From Vibrio sp. UBA2441 (GTDB taxonomy: Bacteria > Pseudomonadota > Gammaproteobacteria > Enterobacterales > Vibrionaceae), in assembly GCA_002342685.1 (NCBI GenBank), contig DDQN01000015.1, positions 1-61,191 of the forward strand: DNA of 61,191 nt, given 5' to 3'. A model generated the notes under the pieces. That model made no database searches. It had not been told where the DNA came from and saw only the letters and a list, made by a program, of their open reading frames with translations. A program made the translations under genes and the position numbers. Positions 9,100 to 17,705 of this stretch are shown piece by piece (position 1 is the stretch's first letter; every line of letters begins with the position of its first letter).

Positions 9100-9888
9100 T
9101 TAATTGAACTTGTAGGCGTCTAAAGCAAGTACTTCATTTTCAGTAGCTGTGTGGATGTTTATGGCTTTATCTCCGTCACTCGCCCCTAATACCGCGATTA
9201 ACGGAACAAAATGCTCTTGTGTCGGATGATTAAACATTACGTGCGGTGCTTCATTTAAATAGTTCAGCATCGCTTGTTTATCGCCAGCCCCAAGCTTATG
9301 GTTAACCCAAGAGACAAAGGTTTGGACTTTCTCGACTCGATTACTAGTCGGGTTAGGATTAAACAATTCACGTAAATTATGACTAACTCCACCAGAACCG
9401 ATAATCATCACGCCCTCATCTCTTAGCGACGCAAGTAAGGCTCCATAATTGTAGTTGGTCTGTGGGTCAAGGTGACTGTTGATGGAAACCTGAACCACGG
9501 GAATGTTGGCTTCTGGATACATTAAACGCAAAGGAATCCATACACCATGGTCCCAACCTTGAGCTGCGGACAAATTAGGTTTATAGCCTGCTTGCTTAAA
9601 TCTTGATGCAATCTCTTCTGCCAAGACAGGAGAACCGGGTGCATTATAGTTAATTTGGTATAACGCTTGCGGAAATCCATAGAAATCGTGCACAGTAGAT
9701 GGCGCTTTACCAGACGTAATCACGATATCTTCATTTAAGTCAAAGTGAGCAGAGAATACTACTATTGCCTTGGGTGGAGCAAAATCTTTGCCTAAACGCT
9801 GTAGAAACTGAGATGTTATACTCGTTTCTACAGCCATCATTGGCGAGCCATGAGAAACGAAAAAAACGGGTTGTTTTTCATTGTTCAT
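9100..9888 (-). CDS. ygiD: YgiD-like extradiol dioxygenase (4,5-DOPA dioxygenase family)
   Basis: This 262-residue class III (LigB-type) extradiol dioxygenase shows the family's metal and active-site histidines in FVSHGSPMMA, GWDHGVWIPLRLMYP, SGGVSHNLRE and NHPTQEHFVPL. The family opens catechol-type rings with Fe(II) or Zn. The stop codon of the upstream yqjG gene overlaps its start by 4 bp, so both are in one operon with doxX. The grouping with a quinone-reducing glutathione enzyme fits handling of aromatic or quinone stress compounds. Confidence 0.9.
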   Translation of the reverse strand: MNNEKQPVFFVSHGSPMMAVETSITSQFLQRLGKDFAPPKAIVVFSAHFDLNEDIVITSGKAPSTVHDFYGFPQALYQINYNAPGSPVLAEEIASRFKQAGYKPNLSAAQGWDHGVWIPLRLMYPEANIPVVQVSINSHLDPQTNYNYGALLASLRDEGVMIIGSGGVSHNLRELFNPNPTSNRVEKVQTFVSWVNHKLGAGDKQAMLNYLNEAPHVMFNHPTQEHFVPLIAVLGASDGDKAINIHTATENEVLALDAYKFN

Positions 9889-10835
9889 ACTATGTTGTCC
9901 GGTCCAAGTGGGACAATGCCCGACGGGTTAAGTGCTTTCACCGAGTAGTAACCGTGTTTAATGTGGTCAAGTTTTACTGTGTTTGTAACACCATCGATGG
10001 CAAGTATTCGTGTCAAATATCGAGATAGATGGGGCATCTGTACAATCAGATTTCGATTACATTTAAACAGGCCGTAATAGGCGGCATCAAAGCGAACTAA
10101 TGTGACAAAGGTTCTGATATCGGTTTCTGTCAGCTTGTCTCCCAGCAGAAAATCGCGACCGTCTGACAGTCTTTCTTCAAGCTTGTCTAACTGATTGAAA
10201 ACACTATGATAGGCTTCGTCATAAGCAAACTGAGAGCTTGCAAATCCCGCTTTGTATACGCCGTTATTCAATTCATGATAAATCTCAGTATTTAACTCAT
10301 CAATCGACTCACGTAGTTGTTCTGGGTATAAATCTAAATCAGAACCAGTCAGATGATTAAATTCGGTATTCAGCATACGAATGATATCAGCGGATTCATT
10401 ATTCACAATTGTATTGGCTTTCTTATCCCACAATACGGGAACAGTAGCTCGACCTGTATATTCCGGGTCTACCTGTGTGTATAGCTGGTGGATATATTGA
10501 TGGCCATTAAGCTGGTCTTTCTCGCTGTCTTGGAACCCTCCAAATTGCCAGCCCTGCTCAGCCAACATAGGATTAACCGCGCTGATGGTTATGTATTCAG
10601 TCAGTCCCTTTAATTCTCTGACCATCAGCGTTCGTGATGCCCAAGGGCAGATGTAAGCGATATATAAGTGGTAGCGATCTTTTTCAGCTTTAAAACCGCC
10701 GACACCTGTAGGACCCGGTTTACCATCTTTGGTAATCCAATTTCGAAAGCTCGATGTTTGTCGGACAAATCTGCCTTTATCATCTTGCGCTTGTACTGGT
10801 TGCCAGTTTTGAACCCATTTGCCGTTAACTAACAT
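9885..10835 (-). CDS. yqjG: Glutathionyl-hydroquinone reductase
   Basis: This 316-residue GST-fold protein has the catalytic cysteine in YICPWASRTLMVREL and the family C-terminus KLDHIKHGYYSVKALNPSGIVPLGP. These enzymes reduce glutathionyl-hydroquinones back to hydroquinones. It is the middle gene of a doxX-yqjG-ygiD operon. Expression is likely under the divergent LysR regulator at 11,491, inferred from position. Confidence 0.93.
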   Translation of the reverse strand: MLVNGKWVQNWQPVQAQDDKGRFVRQTSSFRNWITKDGKPGPTGVGGFKAEKDRYHLYIAYICPWASRTLMVRELKGLTEYITISAVNPMLAEQGWQFGGFQDSEKDQLNGHQYIHQLYTQVDPEYTGRATVPVLWDKKANTIVNNESADIIRMLNTEFNHLTGSDLDLYPEQLRESIDELNTEIYHELNNGVYKAGFASSQFAYDEAYHSVFNQLDKLEERLSDGRDFLLGDKLTETDIRTFVTLVRFDAAYYGLFKCNRNLIVQMPHLSRYLTRILAIDGVTNTVKLDHIKHGYYSVKALNPSGIVPLGPDNIV

Positions 10836-10874
10836 GTTTATCTCCTCGGTAAATTGTCGGTGAGTATTGTGTGA

Positions 10875-11354
10875 TTATCGAGGAGTTGCTGCGGAACCAG
10901 TAACTGTACGGTTTTCAAGAGCGTTCAGTAGGGCATTATCCAGTGACAAGCGTCCTGCGCCTTGTATCGCCAGAGCAATGGAAGCCACCATGAGTATTAA
11001 TGCATACTCGTAGCCGTTATTTGCGACAAATAGACCGTTGCTAATGTGGACCGTCATTGCCATTAACATGGTAAATGCGGTGACGATTGCGGCAGGGCGA
11101 GTAAGAAGTCCCAGAGCTAATGCAATACCGCCAAAGAACTCGCCGCTTCCCGCTAAGAAAGCCATTAGATATCCGGGTGTAAAACCGATACTTGCCATCC
11201 ATTGCCCGGTGCCTTCTAGGCCATAACCACCAAATAGACCAAATAATTTTTGTGCTCCGTGCGCAGCGAGCACTAAACCTAGTGGTAAACGAAGAACAAG
11301 TGCGGCCATGCCAGCATTTGATGTAAGAAGTTTGCGCAAAATTTGAGTGTTCAT
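10875..11354 (-). CDS. DoxX-family membrane protein (YqjF-like)
   Basis: This 159-residue protein has four hydrophobic helices and typical DoxX text (LRLPLGLVLAAHGAQKLFGLF near the N-terminus, then GSGEFFGGIALALGLLTRPAA). It is the first gene of the operon with yqjG and ygiD and is divergent from a LysR regulator. DoxX proteins of this type accompany quinone and thiol stress genes; the molecular role is not settled. Confidence 0.88.
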   Translation of the reverse strand: MNTQILRKLLTSNAGMAALVLRLPLGLVLAAHGAQKLFGLFGGYGLEGTGQWMASIGFTPGYLMAFLAGSGEFFGGIALALGLLTRPAAIVTAFTMLMAMTVHISNGLFVANNGYEYALILMVASIALAIQGAGRLSLDNALLNALENRTVTGSAATPR

Positions 11355-11490
11355 ATTATTTTCCTATTTGTTCGGAATCGTGTCTTGTCGTTGGAATTAA
11401 TATTATTAGTTTGCAAACCGAAGATAAATGCATTATCTGTTTAGATATAATCAATGATTTGTTGTTAATAGTATTTTGGGAGGGAGGAAG

Positions 11491-12393
11491 ATGGACAAAA
11501 TTGAAACCATGAAGGCTTTTGCTGCTGTCGTTCAGCAGGGGGCGTTTTCTAAAGCGGCCGATAAACTCAATTTATCCCCGCAGTTGGTTAGCAAATACGT
11601 CTCTCAGTTAGAAGAAACACTACAAACACGCTTATTAAACAGAACCACTCGGAAAGTGAGCCTGACTGAGGCGGGTAGTGCTTATTATGCTCGTTGTCAG
11701 CAAGTATTGATTGATATTGATGAAATGGAAGGCTCACTGAGCAATTTGCATCAGAAGGTGTCTGGCGTATTGACGATTAGCGCACCGATGTCGTTTGGTA
11801 TGAAACACTTACCTAAACTTTTAGTCGAATTTCAAAAGATGCACCCCGACGTAGAAATAGACCTAAATTTGACCGATCGAAAAGTGGACATTGTAGAAGA
11901 GGGCATTGATATCGCTTTGCGAATCGGCTTGTTAAAGGACTCGTCGTTGATTGCCAGAAAAATCACACCGATTCAGATAGCTATATGTGCATCTCCTGAT
12001 TATTTGGCGACTTGTGGTACCCCGAGTTCTCCAGATCAACTTCAGGGTCACACTTATCTAAAATATACGTACTCGGATGCCAGCTCTATATTTTCTAATT
12101 TTGATGTAGAGAAAAAGGCGCTTAACTTTTGCGAAAAAATAGAGGCTAATAATGGCGACTTTTTAGTTAACGCAGCTATTTGTGGGGGAGGCATTACTAT
12201 TCAACCGACTTTTATTGCTGGTAAAGCTATTGCTGATGGGGATCTTGTGAGGATTTTAACGGCCTATGAACCCAAACCGATGGCCTTATATGCGGTATAC
12301 GCGAATAGAAAATTTCTCGCCAGCAAAGTAAGAAGCTTTGTGGATTTTGTTAGCCAGTTTTATGGTGAAGTCCCTTATTGGGATAGATACTAA
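11491..12393 (+). CDS. LysR-family transcriptional regulator
   Basis: This 300-residue LysR protein has an N-terminal winged helix-turn-helix (AFAAVVQQGAFSKAADKLNLS and QLVSKYVSQLEETLQTRLLNRTTR, residues 6-56) and a substrate-binding domain. ATG 11491 is chosen over an in-frame TTG at 11476 because the strong GGGAGGGAGG site lies directly before it. It is divergent from doxX-yqjG-ygiD with a 136-bp gap and probably regulates that operon, by analogy with LysR regulators that respond to quinones. Confidence 0.9.
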   Translation: MDKIETMKAFAAVVQQGAFSKAADKLNLSPQLVSKYVSQLEETLQTRLLNRTTRKVSLTEAGSAYYARCQQVLIDIDEMEGSLSNLHQKVSGVLTISAPMSFGMKHLPKLLVEFQKMHPDVEIDLNLTDRKVDIVEEGIDIALRIGLLKDSSLIARKITPIQIAICASPDYLATCGTPSSPDQLQGHTYLKYTYSDASSIFSNFDVEKKALNFCEKIEANNGDFLVNAAICGGGITIQPTFIAGKAIADGDLVRILTAYEPKPMALYAVYANRKFLASKVRSFVDFVSQFYGEVPYWDRY

Positions 12394-12418
12394 GGTGTTT
12401 GGAATAAGGGCATCGTCG

Positions 12419-12457
12419 ATGATCAGCCTAATTGAAGTGTAGAGGCTGATCATTTTG
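12419..12457. terminator. Bidirectional terminator after the LysR gene
   Basis: ATGATCAGCCT at 12419-12429 pairs perfectly with AGGCTGATCAT at 12443-12453, followed by TTTT. It lies between convergent genes. Confidence 0.85.
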
Positions 12458-12461
12458 GCAT

Positions 12462-13793
12462 TTAAAACAGCTCAAAAGTGATTTGTTTATTATCGAGCAT
12501 CTTATTCACAAGGGTCTCTGCTTCTTGTCGGTTCAATAACGATGCTTCAAGTGCTTGGGTAATGATTGCTAGTATCTCTCGCTTAAGTTCTGGCCTTCCG
12601 CAAACATATAGTTGAGCATTCTGGTTCAGCAACCACTCAGCCAGCTGTGCTTGCTTTGATTTCAGTTTATCTTGAACGTAAACTTTTTGCTCTGAATCGC
12701 GGGAAAATGCAGTATCAAATTGGCTTATAGTGCCATCAGTAACATATTGATTTAGTTCTTGTTGGTAATAGAAGTCTCTATCAGAATATCGATTGCCAAA
12801 TATGAGCCAGTTTTGCCCAGAATGTTGTTGTTGCTTTCTTTCTTCAAGCACGCTCATCATAGGTGCAATATCCGCTCCGGTAGCTATGAGGATCGCTGGT
12901 GTTTCTCTATTTGGCAGCGGCATTCCTGCCCCTGTTTTTATTGAGCCAATAAACTCCTGTCCAACACATAACTGCTGAGTGAGATAGTCAGAACATAACC
13001 CATTTGTTAACTTACCATTTTGCATAAATTGGTGTTTAGCGATGCAAAGCGATATTTGTTTCTTGTTTGCTGATGGAGAGGATGCGACGGAGTACAGCCT
13101 TTCTTTATTGTTACCCGGAGGAGTAACGCTAATCAGGTCATTGACCTTGTATGGTTCATTTTGATCTTGAACAATATCAAAGGTTAAATGGTAGGCTTGG
13201 TTACAACTACCAGCATTATCCATTGTCAGGTTGTGTAGCGGACGCTTCGCCGCTAAAACGAGCGTGACTGGAGTATAGAGGGATTTAGTCTGGTCTTTTT
13301 CAATGGCTTGATCAAGTTGAATAGAGAGCCAATCCCGCCATGCTTCAATAGGGTTTCCACTTACCATAGTGGGAGTTTCTTCTCCGACAGCCCCCATACG
13401 TTTCAACTCTTTGTGCATCAGCTTACCGGCAAGACAAAAATGAGTATAACTTTGATCACCAAGGGCAAATAAGCTAATTGGAATAGACAAGCTTGGGAAG
13501 GCTTTCAACTGTTCATAAAACAGTTTCCCGTCATCAGGAATTTCGCCTTCACCACAGGTACTGACAATCATCAATACCTGCTTATAAGTATTAAAATCAG
13601 AGGGTTTCAGTGATGATAGGGAGCTCACGTTTGCGCTTCTGCCCATTTGCCTTGCAATATCGCCCGATTGTGCGGCCAAATTCGCAGCCGTACCGGTTTG
13701 ACTGGCGTAGCATATTAATACGTCTTGGTCCTGATAAACAGGTGTGAACAGGATGCTCATCAAAGCGTGTGTAATTTTATTCATAACAACCAT
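12462..13793 (-). CDS. CysJ-like flavoprotein reductase (flavodoxin-FAD-NADP domains)
   Basis: This 443-residue diflavin reductase has an N-terminal flavodoxin domain (FMN loop around CYASQTGTAANLA, STCGEGEIPDDGKLF, FALGDQSYTHFCLAG). An FAD-binding ferredoxin-reductase domain follows (RLYSVASSPS), then an NAD(P) domain (ILIATGADIAPMMS, FGNRYSDRDFYY, LYVCGRPELK). It lacks a membrane segment and should move electrons from NADPH to a partner. The two upstream genes encode a flavinylated polyferredoxin and a one-helix protein, so the inferred role is cytosolic electron input to that membrane complex. It is not next to cysI, so sulfite reduction is unlikely. Confidence 0.87.
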   Translation of the reverse strand: MVVMNKITHALMSILFTPVYQDQDVLICYASQTGTAANLAAQSGDIARQMGRSANVSSLSSLKPSDFNTYKQVLMIVSTCGEGEIPDDGKLFYEQLKAFPSLSIPISLFALGDQSYTHFCLAGKLMHKELKRMGAVGEETPTMVSGNPIEAWRDWLSIQLDQAIEKDQTKSLYTPVTLVLAAKRPLHNLTMDNAGSCNQAYHLTFDIVQDQNEPYKVNDLISVTPPGNNKERLYSVASSPSANKKQISLCIAKHQFMQNGKLTNGLCSDYLTQQLCVGQEFIGSIKTGAGMPLPNRETPAILIATGADIAPMMSVLEERKQQQHSGQNWLIFGNRYSDRDFYYQQELNQYVTDGTISQFDTAFSRDSEQKVYVQDKLKSKQAQLAEWLLNQNAQLYVCGRPELKREILAIITQALEASLLNRQEAETLVNKMLDNKQITFELF

Positions 13794-13799
13794 GGAAGT

Positions 13800-13979
13800 T
13801 TACTGAAAATTTCTTAAAAAAGAGTCAATAAGGAAAGCAACAATAATGCCGCTAGTAACCAGAATTATCACGACAGCTCCCCACTGAAGGCCACTTTCTT
13901 GGGGCTCTTTGTTTATCGTGATAGTGGTTGACAGTGTTTGTCTGTTTGTATTCTTTGTGGCCTGGGAGTTCACAGTCAT
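13800..13979 (-). CDS. 59-residue single-helix membrane protein of the NosR-like operon
   Basis: The ORF begins MTVNSQATKNTNRQ and has one hydrophobic helix (about residues 34-52) containing GAVVIILVTSGIIVAFLI. Its ATG overlaps the stop of the NosR-like gene (ATGA) and its stop lies 6 bp before the flavoprotein gene, so it is sandwiched in the operon and very likely expressed. It may dock the soluble flavoprotein to the membrane protein; that is inference. I do not recognise a named family. Confidence 0.7.
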   Translation of the reverse strand: MTVNSQATKNTNRQTLSTTITINKEPQESGLQWGAVVIILVTSGIIVAFLIDSFLRNFQ

Positions 13980-15205
13980 AGTGTGTCCCTTTTATTGCGT
14001 ATAAGGAGTTGTTTGACCTGATAAACAAGGTTATTTCTAACATTGGTGAGTAGGGTTAGCATTTCCCCCGCAGGGCAAAAAAAACGGCAGAACATATCGG
14101 GTATGAAAAATGAGCCTATGAGTACGGCGGGCATAATAAACCACTGTATGCCTTCACCCTGAAGCGAAAATATCATCGAGAATGGCTCGTATGCACCAGC
14201 ACTGGGATTCATCGTTAAAAGCCCAATCATTAACCCTGTCCACAATCCGATTTTGGGGAGATAGCGTCCATATTTTAGAACCAATGACGGAAGTGGTAGG
14301 TTTAAATTACTAATTTTGTGTAGCAGATATTGAATACCATGAAATGGGCAGATATGACCGCAGTAAATGTTTTTCCCAAGAACGGTAATAGTAATAGATA
14401 CACTACCAATAAGCATCCAGAACCCGAGGTTCTCAGCCAGAGTGGGAACAAAGCCGAGTAATAAACCTGAGAAATTACCAACGTTTATCATTTGGTTAGC
14501 CAAAAAGCCGACTACAACGACACTGGCTACAATATAGGCCGATTTAAGCTTGGTGTTGCCTAACCAAATATTGATTACTGAGAGTAGAATAATAAGCATT
14601 AGAAGTACGTGGTTTATAGTAAAACTGAGTTTAGTTTGTAATGGCTCGGGGTTTAGTGAGAAGAATTGCTTAGCCACCAGATGTGAAGCATTAGTGCTTG
14701 CCCGCATAATGGCGTCAGAGCTTAGGGTCGCGCCGCTAACAGCATCCCAATTTTCCCCTTTGTGCGGAGTATAACCGGCATTTTTTCGCTGAAATTGACG
14801 GAAATAACCTGCATTTTTAAGTGATTGAATATAGGCAGGAGTATCGCCATGACGCAATATGTCGACTGAATTAACTATACCCGTTTTATTTATAGTGCTA
14901 GCGATGGTCAAAGGGCCTCCGAAACTATTACTAGTCGCTACAGAAACGTAAAAGTGCTTGTCATCCAGTGTCATGTTAAACAGTGTTTGGCTACTGCTTA
15001 TCGCGGAAATATCCGCTTTTGGGTAAAGGTTTTGGATGTCCTTTTTCCAGTCAGGTTGATTGAGTTCTTGTCCCCAATACCAAGCGAGAGCCAGGGAAAT
15101 AAAAGCCAATAATCGAAATACCTTTCTATAATCAAGCCGCCATTTAATGACAGGTGCGGAGTTCATTTTTTGACACGATTGCGATGCACAATCATTACAG
15201 TTCAC
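13976..15205 (-). CDS. NosR-like membrane protein: FMN-binding domain plus 4Fe-4S polyferredoxin
   Basis: This 409-residue protein has a Cys-rich N-terminus (C3, C6, C11), a first membrane helix at about 30-45, then an extracytoplasmic FMN-binding domain with the flavinylation motif D154-A-V-S-G-A-T160, where ApbE would attach FMN to T160. Several helices follow. The C-terminal part carries two CxxxCP Fe-S motifs (CGHICPFHG and CRFFCPAGE), as in NosR/NapH-type proteins. It should pass electrons across the membrane. It heads an operon with a one-helix protein and a diflavin reductase. No nosZ is nearby, so the acceptor is something else; a ferric or quinone substrate outside the membrane is possible. 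Confidence 0.85.
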   Translation of the reverse strand: MNCNDCASQSCQKMNSAPVIKWRLDYRKVFRLLAFISLALAWYWGQELNQPDWKKDIQNLYPKADISAISSSQTLFNMTLDDKHFYVSVATSNSFGGPLTIASTINKTGIVNSVDILRHGDTPAYIQSLKNAGYFRQFQRKNAGYTPHKGENWDAVSGATLSSDAIMRASTNASHLVAKQFFSLNPEPLQTKLSFTINHVLLMLIILLSVINIWLGNTKLKSAYIVASVVVVGFLANQMINVGNFSGLLLGFVPTLAENLGFWMLIGSVSITITVLGKNIYCGHICPFHGIQYLLHKISNLNLPLPSLVLKYGRYLPKIGLWTGLMIGLLTMNPSAGAYEPFSMIFSLQGEGIQWFIMPAVLIGSFFIPDMFCRFFCPAGEMLTLLTNVRNNLVYQVKQLLIRNKRDTL

Positions 15206-15363
15206 GGTTAATGCCTCTGATGGGGTGAAATTTGAAATAGCTGTGTTAAATAATCCTCTTATAGGCAGAAAGAGTCACTGGGAAAAATCATAGTGGAACA
15301 GAGTAAATGCAATATGTGGATAGTTATATTCGCATTAATAAATAGATTTCTAGTTGAGAATTG

Positions 15364-15483
15364 ATGTCATTACCTATTCCTGCCCAAGCTTCTGTAGATT
15401 CAGATACTGACTTAAGAGAGACTATGGTCGTCACCGCCTCAGCTATGGGTAAATATACCAACGGAGTCACCTTGGGGGTCTAA
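15364..15483 (+). pseudogene. Stub of a TonB-dependent receptor gene
   Basis: A short frame reads LPIPAQASVDSDTDLRETMV and continues VTASAMGKYTNGV before TAA at 15481. The end of a signal peptide followed by ETMVVTASA is typical of a TonB box at the mature N-terminus of a siderophore or heme receptor. Everything after about 40 residues is gone and the frame runs into the end of the tetR remnant. It is read as a deletion remnant; expression is unlikely to give a working protein. Confidence 0.6.
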
Positions 15484-15487
15484 ACTA

Positions 15488-15925
15488 CTACTTTTTTAGT
15501 TGCTCAATAATATAACTTTTATCGAGAGGTTTCCCCTGCATCATCTGATGATTTAACAACCCCAACAACAGAGTATAAAGTGAGACCTGGTGATCATCGG
15601 AAACGTAGTTTTTTAGCATCGACATATATTTTGGGTTGGCGAGTAACATACATGGATCATTAGCAATATTCTCTTCTCCAATCACATCGATATAATCAGA
15701 AATAAGCTTCATTTCCTGATGGAATCTCGCTGCCATTTGATTGAAAACTAGAATAAAACTTTCTATTTTTTGTTCATCGTTCGCTTTTGTTGAGTTTGGG
15801 CGTCCTGTTAATACGTCTGCATCAAAATTAACTATTGCTTCTGTTGCAGCTTTAAAGAGTTCATCTTTGCTCTTGTAATAGTAATAGACTGCACTCTTGC
15901 TCATTCCAAGCAGCTCACAGAGCAA
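15488..15925 (-). pseudogene. TetR-family regulator lacking its N-terminus
   Basis: The frame begins in the middle of a TetR helix-turn-helix, at LCELLGMSKSAVYYYYKSKDELF, and continues through a normal-looking ligand domain to residue 145. The first ~35 residues of the DNA-binding domain are absent. The lost part should have lain where the truncated SDR gene now begins on the opposite strand, so one deletion removed the N-termini of two divergent genes. DNA binding would be lost. Confidence 0.75.
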
Positions 15926-16699
15926 GTGGATTTCTCAGCATTGGCGAGAAATAAAGCCAAGTTACTCTCTATGGGCTTAAGTGAGTCACAAGTGATTCAA
16001 GCACAGGTGACCAACCCTGAAGCATTGCGAGGGGTATGCGATGGGATTGATGTGGTGATCTCGTGTTTGGGCATTACTCGGCAGAAAGATGGCATCGGCT
16101 ATATGGATGTGGATTATCAAGCCAACCTGAACCTGCTAGAAGAAGCAAAGCGTGCTGGAGTTAAAAAGTTTATCTATGTCTCCGCTTTCAATGCACAACA
16201 TTATTCGCAAGTGAGGTTACTCAATGCAAAAGAACGATTTGCACAACACCTTTTAAACTCTGAAACGATAGAAGCCTGCGTTATTCGTCCCAACGGTTTT
16301 TTCTCAGACATTACAGAGGTGTACCATATGGCGAAAGCAGGAAAGGTGTATGTGTTTGGGGACGGAAGTACTCGCCTGAATCCTATTCATGGACAGGACT
16401 TGGCGAAGTTCTGCTTGGAGGCGATAGGTAGGGCTGAAACAGAATTATCGGTTGGCGGACCAGATATTTTATCCATAAATGAAATTGCGAATATGGCTTT
16501 TTTAGCTCAACACAAGCAAGAGCGAGTGATTCACCTGCCTGATAGATTACGCCGTTTGTTACTTGCTATTGCCAAACGACTACCGGAAAAGTGGGGTGGT
16601 CCAACCGAGTTTTTCCTGACTATGTTAGCGAGCGATGCCATTGCGCCAACCTACGGCGGTTATCGACTGGAAAGTTATTTTAATCAACTCGCAAAATAA
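15926..16699 (+). pseudogene. NmrA/SDR-type NAD(P)-binding oxidoreductase lacking its N-terminus
   Basis: The 257-residue frame opens at ALARNKAKL, which in intact relatives follows the Gly-rich first strand of the Rossmann fold. The GxxGxxG dinucleotide motif is therefore missing. The rest is well kept (VDVVISCLGITRQK, VKKFIYVSAFNA, VIRPNGFFSDI, GDGSTRLNPIHGQDLA). A GTG can be drawn at 15926 but has no convincing ribosome-binding site. The abrupt joint with the truncated tetR points to a deletion rather than a genuine short protein. Confidence 0.75.
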
Positions 16700-16702
16700 T
16701 AA

Positions 16703-16734
16703 GTGATCATTGCTGGTAAGCGCTGAATGATCAC
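16703..16734. terminator. Hairpin after the SDR remnant
   Basis: GTGATCATT at 16703-16711 pairs with AATGATCAC at 16726-16734. There is no strong T-run after it, so it is only a probable terminator. Confidence 0.45.
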
Positions 16735-16802
16735 ATGGGAAAATTTGGTCAGTTTCACTATACCATTGCAAAATCAACTTTCGACCAGTTGTAATGGTAC
16801 GT

Positions 16803-17543
16803 TTATATCGACAATTGATAAGCGCATATATTAACGGCGCTGGCCAAGTTTAATGAATCAATCTTGCCACTACCTGTGATAGTAAAAGGCTGAGCGTTAC
16901 AATCGGCTAAGGATTGCTTAGGTACGCCACGAGCTTCGTTACCAAATAGGTAGCAATCATAGTTAGAAAATTGAGGCGTGTTAACTTTTTCACCCTGCAT
17001 ATCAAGATAGGCAAAACGGTCAAAACGCTGATTTAACTCACTAAGCTCAACCCCTTGCTCGATAGGCAAGTGAAAAATGGCCCCCATGCTTGAGCGCACT
17101 ACTTTTGGATTATAGGGATCGACGCTGTTGTTACTTAATAACAGGCGAAATTGCCCAAACCACGCTAGGCTGCGTAAAATAGTACCCAGGTTGCCGGGGT
17201 CTTGTACTTCATGTAAGTAGATACAACGCTCACCGTTTTGCAGAGGTGTTTTCTCTGCTTGAGTGGGTAAAGGAACGCAAGCGATAATACCTTGTGGCGT
17301 TTTGGTATCACTCAGCCCAGCCATCTGTTTTTTATTAATAGCAGTAATGGTGTAGGAGTGATTGAGCTGCTGCGCCCACGTTTGGTACTCTTCAGTCACA
17401 TATAAAATGGTCTCTTTTAGATAGGGCTGAGACAGTGCTGCTTTATCCAGTTCGAGGATCAGGTGCTCCCCTTCGACTAAATAGTGACCAAACTGCTCAC
17501 GATATTTTTTTTGATGCAGCTTTTTTGCATTGTCCAGTTTCAT
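16803..17543 (-). CDS. TrmH-family (SPOUT) RNA 2'-O-methyltransferase
   Basis: Starting at MKLDNAKKLHQKKYREQFGH gives 246 residues. An N-terminal substrate-binding part (GHYLVEGEHLILEL) is followed by the SPOUT motifs EVQDPGNLGTILRSLAWFG, KVVRSSMGAIFHLP, LFGNEARGV and SLNLASAVNICAYQL. The family methylates ribose 2'-OH in rRNA or tRNA; the exact target is not evident. The frame is open farther upstream to 17702, but those residues overlap the divergent rlmE promoter region and look non-coding. A 17-bp tandem duplication of the start region creates an upstream mini-ORF. Confidence 0.88.
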   Translation of the reverse strand: MKLDNAKKLHQKKYREQFGHYLVEGEHLILELDKAALSQPYLKETILYVTEEYQTWAQQLNHSYTITAINKKQMAGLSDTKTPQGIIACVPLPTQAEKTPLQNGERCIYLHEVQDPGNLGTILRSLAWFGQFRLLLSNNSVDPYNPKVVRSSMGAIFHLPIEQGVELSELNQRFDRFAYLDMQGEKVNTPQFSNYDCYLFGNEARGVPKQSLADCNAQPFTITGSGKIDSLNLASAVNICAYQLSI

Positions 17544-17561
17544 ACATTGTCCAGTTTCATA
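17528..17561 (-). repeat. 17-bp tandem duplication covering the methyltransferase start codon
   Basis: Two adjacent identical 17-bp units (17528-17544 and 17545-17561) each contain the start codon and the following codons on the minus strand. Because 17 is not a multiple of 3, the upstream copy reads as a 6-codon frame, M-K-L-D-N-V, ending in a TGA that overlaps the true ATG. Confidence 0.85.
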
Positions 17562-17705
17562 TATTGTGCGTTGCCGAGTCGTAGCGAGGGATTGTACTCT
17601 TTTGTTTAGTAAAATGTCACCATTGGAAGTCAGGATATATTGGCAAAACAACAGGACATGATTACAATAGCGCTCCCAATATTTTACCAACATGGCGAAC
17701 AACCA

